This document shows, one piece after another, positions 1 through 7,368 of a stretch of DNA of 7,972 bases. The stretch spans positions 1 through 7,972 of the forward strand of contig URZM01000100.1 of NCBI GenBank assembly GCA_900552315.1. Direction: 5' to 3'. The stretch's first letter is position 1, and each line of letters starts with the position of its first letter. Source of the stretch: an uncultured Bacteroidales bacterium. Lineage in GTDB: Bacteria > Bacteroidota > Bacteroidia > Bacteroidales > Muribaculaceae. The translations under genes and the position numbers were made by a program. The notes under the pieces are model-generated. The model searched no databases, had not been told where the DNA came from, and was given only the letters and a program-made list of their open reading frames with translations.

Positions 1-1
1 C

Positions 2-91
2 GCCGGCGGGGAATTCCATGGCACACTCGACGAGGCTGTTGAGAAGCTCCTTGAGGCAATGCCGCTATTTGACCGTTATCTGCCGGAATAA
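2..91 (+). CDS. C-terminal end of an unidentified protein (5' truncated)
   Basis: An open frame enters from the left edge and stops at TAA (89-91), leaving 29 residues ending in MPLFDRYLPE. The visible tail reads as an amphipathic helix (GTLDEAVEKLLEAMPLF) followed by a short acidic end, as expected for the last helix of a soluble cytosolic protein. Its codon use (CTC, GAG, GGC) matches the genes downstream, which supports real coding. I do not recognise the family from so short a tail. The next gene starts 53 bases after the stop in the same direction, with no terminator between, so the two may be cotranscribed. Confidence 0.6.
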   Translation, partial: AGGEFHGTLDEAVEKLLEAMPLFDRYLPE

Positions 92-144
92 ATCTATCAC
101 TACGATTGCAGCCACTTCCAAGAAAACATCACGAAACCAATATA

Positions 145-720
145 ATGAACCTCAGAAAAATCCTGACTTTCGCCATATGCGCCGCTTTCCTTTGGGGCTT
201 CAGCTCCTGCAAGGATTCCAAAAGCTATGCCGAACTTCTTAATGAGGAGACCAAGTCAGTCAACTCGTTTCTCGCTGACCAGAATGTGATTCTCGACATC
301 CCTGCCGACTCCGTGTTTGAGTATGGGTTTGACGCGCCATTTTACCGCATCGACCCCGACGGCAATGTGTTCATGCAGGTGATTGATCCGGGAGAGACCG
401 AGAAGGTGAAAGATGACGCTCTGGTGTTCTTCCGCTTCACCCGCTACAACCTGAATGAATACGCCTTAACCGGCGAACTCGGTACCGGCTCAGGCAACTC
501 GGAGAACATCGGCCTCGGGTCGGCATCTTTCCGCTTCAACAACTTCACCCTCTCCACCTCTTCACAGTGGGGTAACGGACTACAGATGCCGCTCAATTTC
601 CTCGGGTTCAATTCCCGTGTCAGAATCGTCATCAAGTCTCAGTTTGGCCTTTCAAGCGAGATTTCACAGGTTATCCCCTATCTCTACGACATACGCTATC
701 TACCGGCTGTCAGCGAATAA
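145..720 (+). CDS. DUF4827-type lipoprotein, possibly FKBP-like fold
   Basis: A 191-residue protein. I chose the ATG at 145 over an in-frame ATG at 106 because it gives a standard lipoprotein signal: MNLRKIL, a hydrophobic stretch over residues 6-19, then a lipobox-like FSSC with the lipidated cysteine at residue 22. The mature protein begins CKDSKSY, so it should be anchored in the cell envelope, either periplasmic or surface-exposed. The pattern of the mature part (PDGNVFMQVIDPG, then DDALVFFRFTRYN, then a late IPYLYDIRYLP) resembles the DUF4827 proteins of Bacteroidales, and its strand layout recalls FKBP-type peptidyl-prolyl isomerases. That fold link is inference from pattern, and I cannot confirm isomerase residues. 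It ends 65 bases before glmM on the same strand. No function is known to me, and a direct link to GlmM should not be assumed. Isoleucine codons are mainly ATC (7 of 12). Confidence 0.8.
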   Translation: MNLRKILTFAICAAFLWGFSSCKDSKSYAELLNEETKSVNSFLADQNVILDIPADSVFEYGFDAPFYRIDPDGNVFMQVIDPGETEKVKDDALVFFRFTRYNLNEYALTGELGTGSGNSENIGLGSASFRFNNFTLSTSSQWGNGLQMPLNFLGFNSRVRIVIKSQFGLSSEISQVIPYLYDIRYLPAVSE

Positions 721-785
721 CCGCCCCCTCCTCCTCCTGACCGGTATTATTGATTATTCAACAATATTCCAGATTCATCCACCTA

Positions 786-2198
786 ATGTCACTCATCAAA
801 TCGATTTCCGGCATCCGCGGCACAATCGGCGGAAAGACCGGTGAGGGGCTCAGCCCCGTTGACGTGGTGAAATTCACCGCTGCTTACGCGACTCTGATAC
901 GCAAAACAACCACACGCACAACCAACACCATCGTCGTAGGGCGTGATGCCCGTCTTTCAGGCAAGATGGTCGACTCGCTTGTCGTCGCAACACTTTGCGC
1001 GATGGGCTTCGATGTCGTGAACATCGGTCTGGCCAGCACCCCGACCACCGAGGTAGCTGTTGTGGGCGAACAAGCCTGCGGAGGCATCATACTTACAGCC
1101 TCACACAACCCCACACAATGGAACGCCCTCAAGCTCCTCAATGAGAAAGGGGAGTTTCTCAACGATGCCGAAGGTAAAGAGGTGCTGCGCATCGCCGAGG
1201 CTGAGGAATTTGAATTTGTCGACGTGATGTCGCTCGGCCACGAACTGACAAACACCACCTGGAACCGCCGCCACATCCAGCAGGTGCTCGACCTCAAACT
1301 TGTGGATGTCGAGGCTATCCGCAAAGCCAACTTCACCGTGGCTGTCGACGCGGTGAACTCAGTCGGAGGCATCATCATCCCCCAGCTTCTCCGCGCACTC
1401 GGTGTGAAGAACATCATCGAGCTTAACTGCGAGGCAAACGGTAAATTCGCCCATACCCCTGAACCTATCCCCGAAAACCTCACACAGATTGCCGACCTCA
1501 TGAAGGAGGGTCGTGCGGATGTCGGATTCGTGGTTGACCCGGATGTCGACCGCCTCGCGATTGTGATGGAGAACGGCGAGATGTTTGTGGAGGAATACAC
1601 CCTGGTGGCGGTATCCGATTATGTGCTTTCGCATACCCCCGGCAACACGGTCAGCAACCTCAGCTCATCGCGCGCGCTGCGTGACGTGACTCTCTCTCAT
1701 CCCGGTTGCGTATACAATGCCGCCGCCGTGGGCGAGGTGAATGTGGTGACCAAGATGAAGGAGACCGGTGCCGTGATAGGCGGCGAAGGCAACGGCGGAG
1801 TGATTTATCCTGAAATCCATTATGGACGAGACGCGTTGGTGGGCGTGGCGCTTTTCCTTACGCTGCTGGCAAAGAGCGGAAAGAAGGTGACGGAGCTGAA
1901 AGCGGGTTATCCGCAGTACGCCATAGCCAAGAACAAGATTCAGCTCACGCCGGAGATTGACGTGGACAAGATTCTCAGGGCCGTGAAAGACCGCTATATG
2001 TCTGACTCTGCATACGAGGCCGGGAATCTCGCCATCACGGACATTGACGGCGTTAAGATAGATTTTCCGGACAGCTGGGTACACCTTCGCAAATCGAACA
2101 CGGAGCCTATAATCCGCATCTACAGCGAGGCGCACACCATGGCCGAGGCCGAAAGCCTTGCCGAAGACATGAAGAGCGTGATTGCCGCGCTGGCGTGA
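786..2198 (+). CDS. glmM: Phosphoglucosamine mutase (alpha-D-phosphohexomutase family)
   Basis: A cytosolic enzyme that interconverts glucosamine-6-phosphate and glucosamine-1-phosphate, feeding UDP-GlcNAc synthesis for peptidoglycan and lipid A. The ATG at 786 (MSLIKSISGIRGTIGG) fits the family N-terminus; an in-frame ATG at 750 would add 12 unlikely residues. The protein is 470 residues, the usual length. All four family signatures are present: the phosphoserine loop TASHNP with Ser106, the metal loop DPDVDR (Asp251, Asp253, Asp255, Arg256), the sugar-recognition loop GEGNGG (333-338), and the C-terminal phosphate-binding loop RKSNTEP (435-441). The sugar loop differs from the GEnSGH form of many bacterial mutases, so phosphoglucomutase or phosphomannomutase activity is possible. 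The GlmM name follows common practice for Bacteroidetes homologues. The next gene starts 49 bases downstream. Isoleucine codons are 19 ATC, 9 ATT and 6 ATA, unlike sppA. Confidence 0.87.
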   Translation: MSLIKSISGIRGTIGGKTGEGLSPVDVVKFTAAYATLIRKTTTRTTNTIVVGRDARLSGKMVDSLVVATLCAMGFDVVNIGLASTPTTEVAVVGEQACGGIILTASHNPTQWNALKLLNEKGEFLNDAEGKEVLRIAEAEEFEFVDVMSLGHELTNTTWNRRHIQQVLDLKLVDVEAIRKANFTVAVDAVNSVGGIIIPQLLRALGVKNIIELNCEANGKFAHTPEPIPENLTQIADLMKEGRADVGFVVDPDVDRLAIVMENGEMFVEEYTLVAVSDYVLSHTPGNTVSNLSSSRALRDVTLSHPGCVYNAAAVGEVNVVTKMKETGAVIGGEGNGGVIYPEIHYGRDALVGVALFLTLLAKSGKKVTELKAGYPQYAIAKNKIQLTPEIDVDKILRAVKDRYMSDSAYEAGNLAITDIDGVKIDFPDSWVHLRKSNTEPIIRIYSEAHTMAEAESLAEDMKSVIAALA

Positions 2199-2247
2199 GA
2201 CCTGAATATCAATGCGGCTGGATGCCGTGCAACAATATTACCGAATC

Positions 2248-4047
2248 ATGAAAAAGTTCTTTCTCAATGCCTTGTCTTCGTTTGTAGGCGCATGGGTGGC
2301 CATAGTGCTCGCCGGAGTTGTGGCCGTCCTCTTGGTGGTGGCCATAGTTTCCAAGATAGTTGGAGGGAGCGCCACAGCCATAGAGGACAACTCCGTGCTG
2401 GAGCTGAGACTCGAAGGAGCCATTGTGGAGCGTGACGACGAGAACGCCATCTCACTGCTGTCATTGATGACCGACGATTTCGACACGGCGACGAGTTTGG
2501 AGACCGTGCTCGTGGCAGTCCGTGAGGCCAAGACAAACGACAAGGTTAAGGCCATATACCTTGACTGCGGCATGCTCGGGGCAGCTCCGGCCACGTTGCA
2601 GTCGTTGCGCGAGGCGCTTATAGATTTCAAGACCTCCGGCAAGAAAATCTATGCCTATGCCGACTACATGACCCAGGGGGCGTACTATGTGGCGAGCGTG
2701 GCGGACGAAATCTCGCTCAATCCTGCGGGAGGAGTGTCGTTCAGCGGCCTTGGCGGCCAGACATTGTTCTACAAGAACTTTTTCGACAAGATAGGCTTGC
2801 AGTTCCAGGCCGTCAGGGTAGGCAAGGGCAAGGCGGCTATCGAGCCTTACACGGCTGACACCATGAGCAGCGTGGCGCGTGGCCAGAGCATGACTCTGCT
2901 CAACACCCTCTGGGGACAGATACGTGAGGACATATCCAAGTCGAGGGCTGCCGTCACTCCTCAGTTCATGGACAGCCTTATAAACGTGGAGTATGTGTCG
3001 CAGAAACCCGCACAGTATGTTCTTGACTCCAAGATAGTGGACCGTCTGGAATATCGTCATTCATTCGAGGAGCGCCTGGCCAAGGCCGTGGGACAGGGCG
3101 ACAAGCTGGAGCACAAGGTGACTCCGGCTCAGCTCGCGCTGCATGCGCCGGTAAGTACAAGCGAGGACGAGAACCAGGTAGCTGTGCTGTATGCTTGCGG
3201 CGGCATAGACGACGTGATGGGTGGCGGCGGCATCGATTCCGAGAAGTTGGTGACGGAAATCCTGTCATTGAAAGAAGACGACAATGTGAAGGCCCTGGTG
3301 CTCAGGGTCAACTCTCCCGGAGGGTCTGCCTTCGGCAGTGAGCAGATATGGGAAGCTTTGGCCACATTCAAGAAAAGCGGCAAGCCGTTCATCGTCTCTA
3401 TGGGCGATTACGCGGCCAGCGGCGGCTATTACATATCGGCAGGTGCTGACCGCATATTCGCCAATCCGCTCTGCATCACAGGCTCTATCGGCATTTTCGG
3501 GCTGATACCCAACATCCAGGGCCTTATGGACAAGCTCGGCATAAATCCTGTGACAGTGGCGACCAACCCGGCGGGGCAGTTCCCCGACCTGTTCAACGCG
3601 CTTGACCCGGAGCAGTATGCCGCCATGCAGTCGATGGTGGAGAACGGATATGCCCTGTTCGTGAAGAGATGTGCCGACGGGCGTCATGTGAGCGAAGACA
3701 AGATAAAGGAGATAGCCGACGGCCGTCCCCTCCCGGCCACTCTTGCCAAGGAATACGGGCTTGTGGATGAGCTGGGTAATCTTGATGCGGCGGTCAAATA
3801 TGCCGCCAGGCAGGCTAAGCTCGGCGAGGGCAAATACAATGTGGTGGCATATCCGGCCACGGAGATGTCCCTGACCCAGATGCTGTCCGGCCTTAAGGCG
3901 GGCACCTCCCGCATAGCGTCCCTGATACGCCTGTTCACCGAAGGGGATGTGAACACATACGCCGAGCAGGCCCGCACCTTGACTCAGGGCCTTCGCCATC
4001 CATATCTCATACGTGCCGAGACCGCTCCCCTCAAAATCAGATTATAA
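2248..4047 (+). CDS. sppA: Signal peptide peptidase SppA, 67K (long) type
   Basis: An inner-membrane serine protease that degrades signal peptides left after protein export. The start at 2248 gives MKKFFLNALSS and a single membrane helix at about residues 14-38, leaving the catalytic part outside the cytoplasm. An in-frame ATG at 2212 adds a polar stretch and is less likely. At 599 residues it matches the long form, with two tandem crotonase-like domains. The N-terminal domain carries the presumed general base Lys195 in VGKGKAAIEPY, equivalent to E. coli Lys209. The C-terminal domain carries the presumed nucleophile Ser391 in DYAASGGYYIS, equivalent to E. coli Ser409. The RVNSPGGS loop (353-360) is also conserved. 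It ends 12 bases before lpxK, so the two are almost certainly cotranscribed. ATA makes up 22 of its 35 isoleucine codons. Confidence 0.95.
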   Translation: MKKFFLNALSSFVGAWVAIVLAGVVAVLLVVAIVSKIVGGSATAIEDNSVLELRLEGAIVERDDENAISLLSLMTDDFDTATSLETVLVAVREAKTNDKVKAIYLDCGMLGAAPATLQSLREALIDFKTSGKKIYAYADYMTQGAYYVASVADEISLNPAGGVSFSGLGGQTLFYKNFFDKIGLQFQAVRVGKGKAAIEPYTADTMSSVARGQSMTLLNTLWGQIREDISKSRAAVTPQFMDSLINVEYVSQKPAQYVLDSKIVDRLEYRHSFEERLAKAVGQGDKLEHKVTPAQLALHAPVSTSEDENQVAVLYACGGIDDVMGGGGIDSEKLVTEILSLKEDDNVKALVLRVNSPGGSAFGSEQIWEALATFKKSGKPFIVSMGDYAASGGYYISAGADRIFANPLCITGSIGIFGLIPNIQGLMDKLGINPVTVATNPAGQFPDLFNALDPEQYAAMQSMVENGYALFVKRCADGRHVSEDKIKEIADGRPLPATLAKEYGLVDELGNLDAAVKYAARQAKLGEGKYNVVAYPATEMSLTQMLSGLKAGTSRIASLIRLFTEGDVNTYAEQARTLTQGLRHPYLIRAETAPLKIRL

Positions 4048-4059
4048 TTCCTTATCGCA

Positions 4060-5211
4060 ATGCCTCAGTCCGACAAATCCGCAAAATCCCGCATCATATC
4101 CTACGCGCTGACTCCTGCCTCATGGCTTTACGGGGCTGTCACCGGTCTGCGCAACAAACTTTACGATTGGGGTGTCTTCCACTCGGCCACATTCGACATC
4201 CCCGTGGTTTCGGTCGGCAATCTCTCGGTGGGAGGCACCGGCAAGACACCGCATGTGGAATATATAGTCGAGTATCTGTCCTCTACCTACAAGATAGCGG
4301 TCCTGAGCCGGGGCTACAAACGCAAGACACGCGGATTCGTGCTTGCGTCCTCCCTCAGCACTCCGGACACCATCGGCGATGAGCCTTATCAGATCTACAA
4401 GAAATACGGCTATCGTATCAAGGTGGCCGTGTGTGAGAACAGGGCCAAGGGGATACGCGAGTTGCAGTCCATAGACCCTGACATCAACCTTATAGTGCTT
4501 GACGACGCCTTCCAGCATCGCGGCGTGCAACCTAAGGTCAACGTTCTGCTCATTGACTACGGCCGCCCCGTATACAGCGACCACCTCTTGCCGCTGGGTC
4601 GCCTGCGGGAGAACAGGCAGGCCATGGGACGCGCCGACATGGTAGTGGTCACCAAGGTCCCCGCAGGTGTGAAGCCCATTGACCTTAGGGTCATGAAAAA
4701 GAACCTTGACCTGTGGGCGTATCAGAAACTTTTTTTCTCGCGCATAAGCTACGGGGAGCTGCTCCCCGTCTTCGAGCAGGAAGCCCGTTTCACCGTGCGT
4801 CTTGACCAGCTCACCCGCAGCGACGCCGCGTTGCTTGTAAGCGGCATAGCCAATCCCCGTCCTTTCGTGCGTCATTTCAAGAAATACCCCGTGAGGGTGC
4901 GTGTAAGCCATTTCCCCGACCATCATGATTTCACACGCGCCGACCTGGAGGCGATAGCACAGGCATACGAGAACATGAAGGGGGCGCGCAAACTTATAAT
5001 AACCACTGAGAAGGACGCCGTGCGCCTTGCGCATAACCCATATTTCCCCGAAAAGCTCAAGCCATACATCTTTTTTGTGCCTATAAGCGTTGATATGGTC
5101 GAGGGACTTGACGATTCCGATTTCATATCCACTCTCAGGCAGGCCATAAATGCGCCTGGACAGCGCCAGAACCCCGCCTCAGGGGCCGGACGTGAGCCTG
5201 AGCAGGAGTGA
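4060..5211 (+). CDS. lpxK: Tetraacyldisaccharide 4'-kinase (lipid A 4'-kinase)
   Basis: This membrane-associated kinase transfers phosphate from ATP to the 4' position of the tetraacyldisaccharide precursor, giving lipid IVA in lipid A synthesis. The protein is 383 residues. Diagnostic motifs appear in family order: a short hydrophobic N-terminal segment likely to touch the membrane (about 13-30), the P-loop VGNLSVGGTGKTP (52-64, Lys62), SRGYKRKTRG (83-92), GDEPY (106-110), the catalytic acid segment LDDAFQHR (147-154, Asp148 and Asp149), GRLRE (180-184), FPDHHDFT (285-292) and TTEKDAVRL (315-323). The final 18 or so residues (rich in Gln, Pro, Gly, Glu) are low in complexity and probably dispensable. 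It sits 12 bases after sppA. Its stop codon overlaps a GTG that could start a small ORF leading into punA. Confidence 0.96.
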   Translation: MPQSDKSAKSRIISYALTPASWLYGAVTGLRNKLYDWGVFHSATFDIPVVSVGNLSVGGTGKTPHVEYIVEYLSSTYKIAVLSRGYKRKTRGFVLASSLSTPDTIGDEPYQIYKKYGYRIKVAVCENRAKGIRELQSIDPDINLIVLDDAFQHRGVQPKVNVLLIDYGRPVYSDHLLPLGRLRENRQAMGRADMVVVTKVPAGVKPIDLRVMKKNLDLWAYQKLFFSRISYGELLPVFEQEARFTVRLDQLTRSDAALLVSGIANPRPFVRHFKKYPVRVRVSHFPDHHDFTRADLEAIAQAYENMKGARKLIITTEKDAVRLAHNPYFPEKLKPYIFFVPISVDMVEGLDDSDFISTLRQAINAPGQRQNPASGAGREPEQE

Positions 5212-5330
5212 TTAAGATAGAGATTATTAACCTTAGTGAGGTGGGTCCGCGCTATCCGCTCATTGTGGAGGAAGGGCTTTCTCGCCACCTTCATCGTAAA
5301 CAGCGCTTACCATCTACGGATAAAGAATGA
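5208..5330 (+). CDS. Possible 40-codon ORF bridging lpxK and punA
   Basis: The 115-base gap between lpxK and punA is fully open in one frame. A GTG at 5208 overlaps the lpxK stop as GTGA, and the frame ends at TGA 5328-5330, overlapping the punA start as ATGA. The 40-residue product would begin VIKIEIINLSEVGPRYP and turn basic and polar towards the end (HRKQRLPSTDKE). Four-base overlaps on both sides are typical of translationally coupled genes. Against it: no ATG start, an AGGA too close to the GTG to act as a normal ribosome-binding site, and an open frame this short can occur by chance. The segment YPLIVEEGL loosely recalls the N-terminus of 3-dehydroquinate synthase, so a decayed remnant is an alternative. 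I cannot assign a function. Confidence 0.25.
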   Translation: MIKIEIINLSEVGPRYPLIVEEGLSRHLHRKQRLPSTDKE

Positions 5331-6148
5331 ATACTATGTTGGAAAAAATCAGGAAAGCGGCGAATTATATCCGCGAAAGTGTGGAAAAACTGCCTGAGAC
5401 CGGGATTATTCTGGGTACCGGCCTCGGTCAGCTGGTAGAACACATAGATGTCGTGAAGGAAATCCCGTATGCAGAGATTCCCGAAATGCCTGTGTCTACC
5501 GTGGAGGGACACAGCGGCAAGCTCATATTCGGATACCTCGGAGGCAAGTATGTAATGGCCATGCAGGGCCGCTTCCACTACTATGAGGGGTACGACATGA
5601 AGCAGGTGACATTCCCTGTGCGCGTCATGCGCCAGCTGGGTGTCGGCACCCTGTTCGTTAGCAATGCCGCCGGAGGCATGAACAAGGATTTCAAGGTCGG
5701 CGACATAATGATAATTACCGACCACATCAACCTGTTCCCCGAGAATCCGCTGCGTGGCAAGAATTACGAGGAGCTTGGCACCCGTTTCCCTGCCATGACC
5801 GAGCCATACGACCTGAGGCTCATAGAAATGGCCGACGCCATCGCGGCCGAGAAAGGGATACGCGTCATGCACGGCGTGTATGTAGGCACTCCGGGTCCCA
5901 CCTTCGAGACACCGGCAGAGTATGAATATTTCCGTATCATAGGCGGCGACGCCGTAGGCATGTCCACCGTTCCGGAGGTCATAGTGGCCAAGCATGCCGG
6001 GATGAGGGTCTTCGGCGTGAGTGTGATCACCGACCTGGGCGGCAAGGACATCAAGGAGGTCCCGACCCACGAGGAGGTGCAGAAAGCCGCCGTAAAGGCC
6101 CAACCTTTCATGACTGAAATCATGAAAGAGATGGTCGCACGCATCTGA
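5327..6148 (+). CDS. punA: Purine nucleoside phosphorylase, trimeric (low-mass) type
   Basis: A cytosolic enzyme that cleaves purine (deoxy)ribonucleosides with phosphate to the free base and (deoxy)ribose-1-phosphate, for purine salvage. The protein is 273 residues. Family landmarks are the phosphate-binding GTGLG (30-34), VEGHSGK with His62, QGRFHYYEGY (80-89, Arg82 and His84), SNAAGG (112-117), the purine-site glutamate in GPTFETPAEY (Glu194) and GMSTVPEV (211-218). The human Asn243 position is Asp236 here (VITDLGG), an oddity discussed in the findings. The start at 5327 is favoured by the ATGA overlap with the upstream small ORF; ATG 5336 (MLEKIRK) fits the homologue N-terminus equally well. 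ThiL begins 18 bases after its stop. Confidence 0.95.
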   Translation: MNTMLEKIRKAANYIRESVEKLPETGIILGTGLGQLVEHIDVVKEIPYAEIPEMPVSTVEGHSGKLIFGYLGGKYVMAMQGRFHYYEGYDMKQVTFPVRVMRQLGVGTLFVSNAAGGMNKDFKVGDIMIITDHINLFPENPLRGKNYEELGTRFPAMTEPYDLRLIEMADAIAAEKGIRVMHGVYVGTPGPTFETPAEYEYFRIIGGDAVGMSTVPEVIVAKHAGMRVFGVSVITDLGGKDIKEVPTHEEVQKAAVKAQPFMTEIMKEMVARI

Positions 6149-6166
6149 TAAAGCATCTTCTGAGCG

Positions 6167-7234
6167 ATGGAGAACAAAGAGACAGAGATATCGAGTCTCG
6201 GCGAGTTCGGGCTTATCTCCCGGCTCACCGAGGATTTCCCGCTGTGCAACGCTTCAAGCAAGAAAGGGGTGGGGGATGACGCCGCCGTACTCGACTATGC
6301 CGACAAGCGTGTGCTGGTCACCACCGACCTGCTGCTCGAGGGCATACATTTCGACCTTCGCTATGTGCCGCTCAAGCATCTCGGCTATAAGGCGGCGGTG
6401 GTGAATTTCAGCGACATATACGCCATGAACGGCACGCCTCGCCAGATTACGGTGAGCCTCGGAGCCTCTGCCCGCTTTACGGTGGAGCACCTCGAGGAGC
6501 TGTACAGCGGCATAAGGCTGGCCTGCCGTGCATACGGCGTGGACCTGGTGGGCGGGGACACCTCGGCCTCGGCCACCGGACTTGTGATAAGCATCACCTG
6601 CCTGGGCGACGCCGAGGACAAGGACATCGTGTACCGGTCCGGAGCCAAGCCCACCGACCTGATATGCGTGAGCGGAGACCTGGGCGCCGCATACATGGGC
6701 CTGCAGCTCCTCGAGCGCGAGAACAGTGTCGCTGCCGGGGCCGGCAAGGATTTCCAGCCTGATTTCGCCGGCAAGGAATACATCCTGGAGCGGCAGCTGA
6801 AACCCGAGGCCCGCAAGGACATTGTCGAGGCCCTGCGTGTGGCAGGCATAAAGCCGACATCAATGATGGACGTAAGCGACGGCCTGTCAAGCGAGCTGCT
6901 GCATATATGCAAGGCTTCAGGGGTAGGATGTAGGGTATACGAAGACAAGATACCCATAGACTACCAGACAGCCATCATGGCCGAGGAACTGAACATGAAC
7001 CTCGTCACCGCCGCCTTGAACGGCGGTGAGGATTATGAGCTGCTTTTCACGGTTCCCCTGACGGAACACGACGCTGTCTCAAGGCTTCAGGGAGTGAGGG
7101 TGATAGGCTATATCACCCGTCCCGAGGCGGGGTGCGCCCTCATAAGCCGCGACGGACAGGAGTTCCCTCTCAAGGCGCAAGGCTGGAACGCGTTCACGCC
7201 CGCAACCGATGATTCCGCCCCCCAAGAGAGTTGA
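6167..7234 (+). CDS. thiL: Thiamine-monophosphate kinase
   Basis: This cytosolic enzyme phosphorylates thiamine monophosphate with ATP to give thiamine pyrophosphate, the last step of thiamine cofactor synthesis. The protein is 355 residues and belongs to the PurM-like ATP-binding superfamily. Conserved metal- and ATP-binding segments appear in order: GVGDDAAVL (34-42), TTDLLLEGIHF (52-62), VNFSDIYAMNG (79-89), GGDTS (129-133), VSGDLG (168-173), MMDVSDGLSSEL (233-244) and NGGEDYELLF (285-294). The last 13 or so residues are a Ser/Ala/Pro-rich tail without a motif. It is the last gene before a strong terminator, so it probably ends the transcript. No TPP riboswitch is visible upstream. There is no clear Shine-Dalgarno sequence before the ATG, as is normal in Bacteroidetes. 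ATA makes up 12 of its 20 isoleucine codons. Confidence 0.95.
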   Translation: MENKETEISSLGEFGLISRLTEDFPLCNASSKKGVGDDAAVLDYADKRVLVTTDLLLEGIHFDLRYVPLKHLGYKAAVVNFSDIYAMNGTPRQITVSLGASARFTVEHLEELYSGIRLACRAYGVDLVGGDTSASATGLVISITCLGDAEDKDIVYRSGAKPTDLICVSGDLGAAYMGLQLLERENSVAAGAGKDFQPDFAGKEYILERQLKPEARKDIVEALRVAGIKPTSMMDVSDGLSSELLHICKASGVGCRVYEDKIPIDYQTAIMAEELNMNLVTAALNGGEDYELLFTVPLTEHDAVSRLQGVRVIGYITRPEAGCALISRDGQEFPLKAQGWNAFTPATDDSAPQES

Positions 7235-7255
7235 TTTCCGGGATATGAAAAATAT

Positions 7256-7294
7256 GGACCTGCTCCGGTATGCTGCCGGGCAGGTCCGCTTTTT
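7256..7294 (+). terminator. Intrinsic terminator after thiL
   Basis: GGACCTGC (7256-7263) pairs perfectly with GCAGGTCC (7280-7287). Past a single bulged T, CCGG (7265-7268) pairs with CCGG (7276-7279), leaving a 7-base loop. The stem is followed by GC and then five T residues (7290-7294). An A-run just before the stem (7248-7252) could also let it act on transcripts from the other strand. It lies 22 bases after the thiL stop and should separate the upstream genes from moxR. Confidence 0.9.
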
Positions 7295-7334
7295 AACATT
7301 CTTGGCTAACGTAAATATTCTTTAACACTGCGGA

Positions 7335-7366
7335 TTTCACGGTCAATTTTATTATTAGTAATTTTG
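7335..7366 (+). promoter_or_regulatory. Candidate Bacteroidetes promoter (distal)
   Basis: TAATTTTG (7359-7366) matches the Bacteroidetes -7 element TAnnTTTG exactly. TTTC (7335-7338), one base off the -33 TTTG, lies 20 bases upstream, close to the usual spacing. Transcription would start at about 7370-7373, right where the foldable island begins, giving moxR a leader of about 155 bases or a separate small RNA. The region is A+T-rich, so a chance match is possible. Confidence 0.45.
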
Positions 7367-7368
7367 TG

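Noticed and set aside
18..242. A 74-codon open frame at the left edge
   Set aside because: It overlaps, in other frames, both the truncated upstream gene and the lipoprotein gene, and its product has no plausible features.
745..766. Short inverted repeat (TATTG/CAATA) and TATTATTG promoter-like element before glmM
   Set aside because: The stem is only 5 bp, the -7 match has an error, and no -33 element lies at the right distance.
4120..5034. A 304-codon open frame on the minus strand inside lpxK, and similar long antisense frames inside glmM (884-1600), sppA (2461-3060, 3265-3999) and punA (5291-6103)
   Set aside because: Each lies fully opposite a confidently identified gene. Their translations are low in recognisable motifs and they follow from the codon bias of the plus-strand genes, which rarely use codons that read as stops in reverse.
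6149..6166. TPP riboswitch or other leader before thiL
   Set aside because: The gap is only 18 bases and shows no conserved TPP-aptamer sequence.
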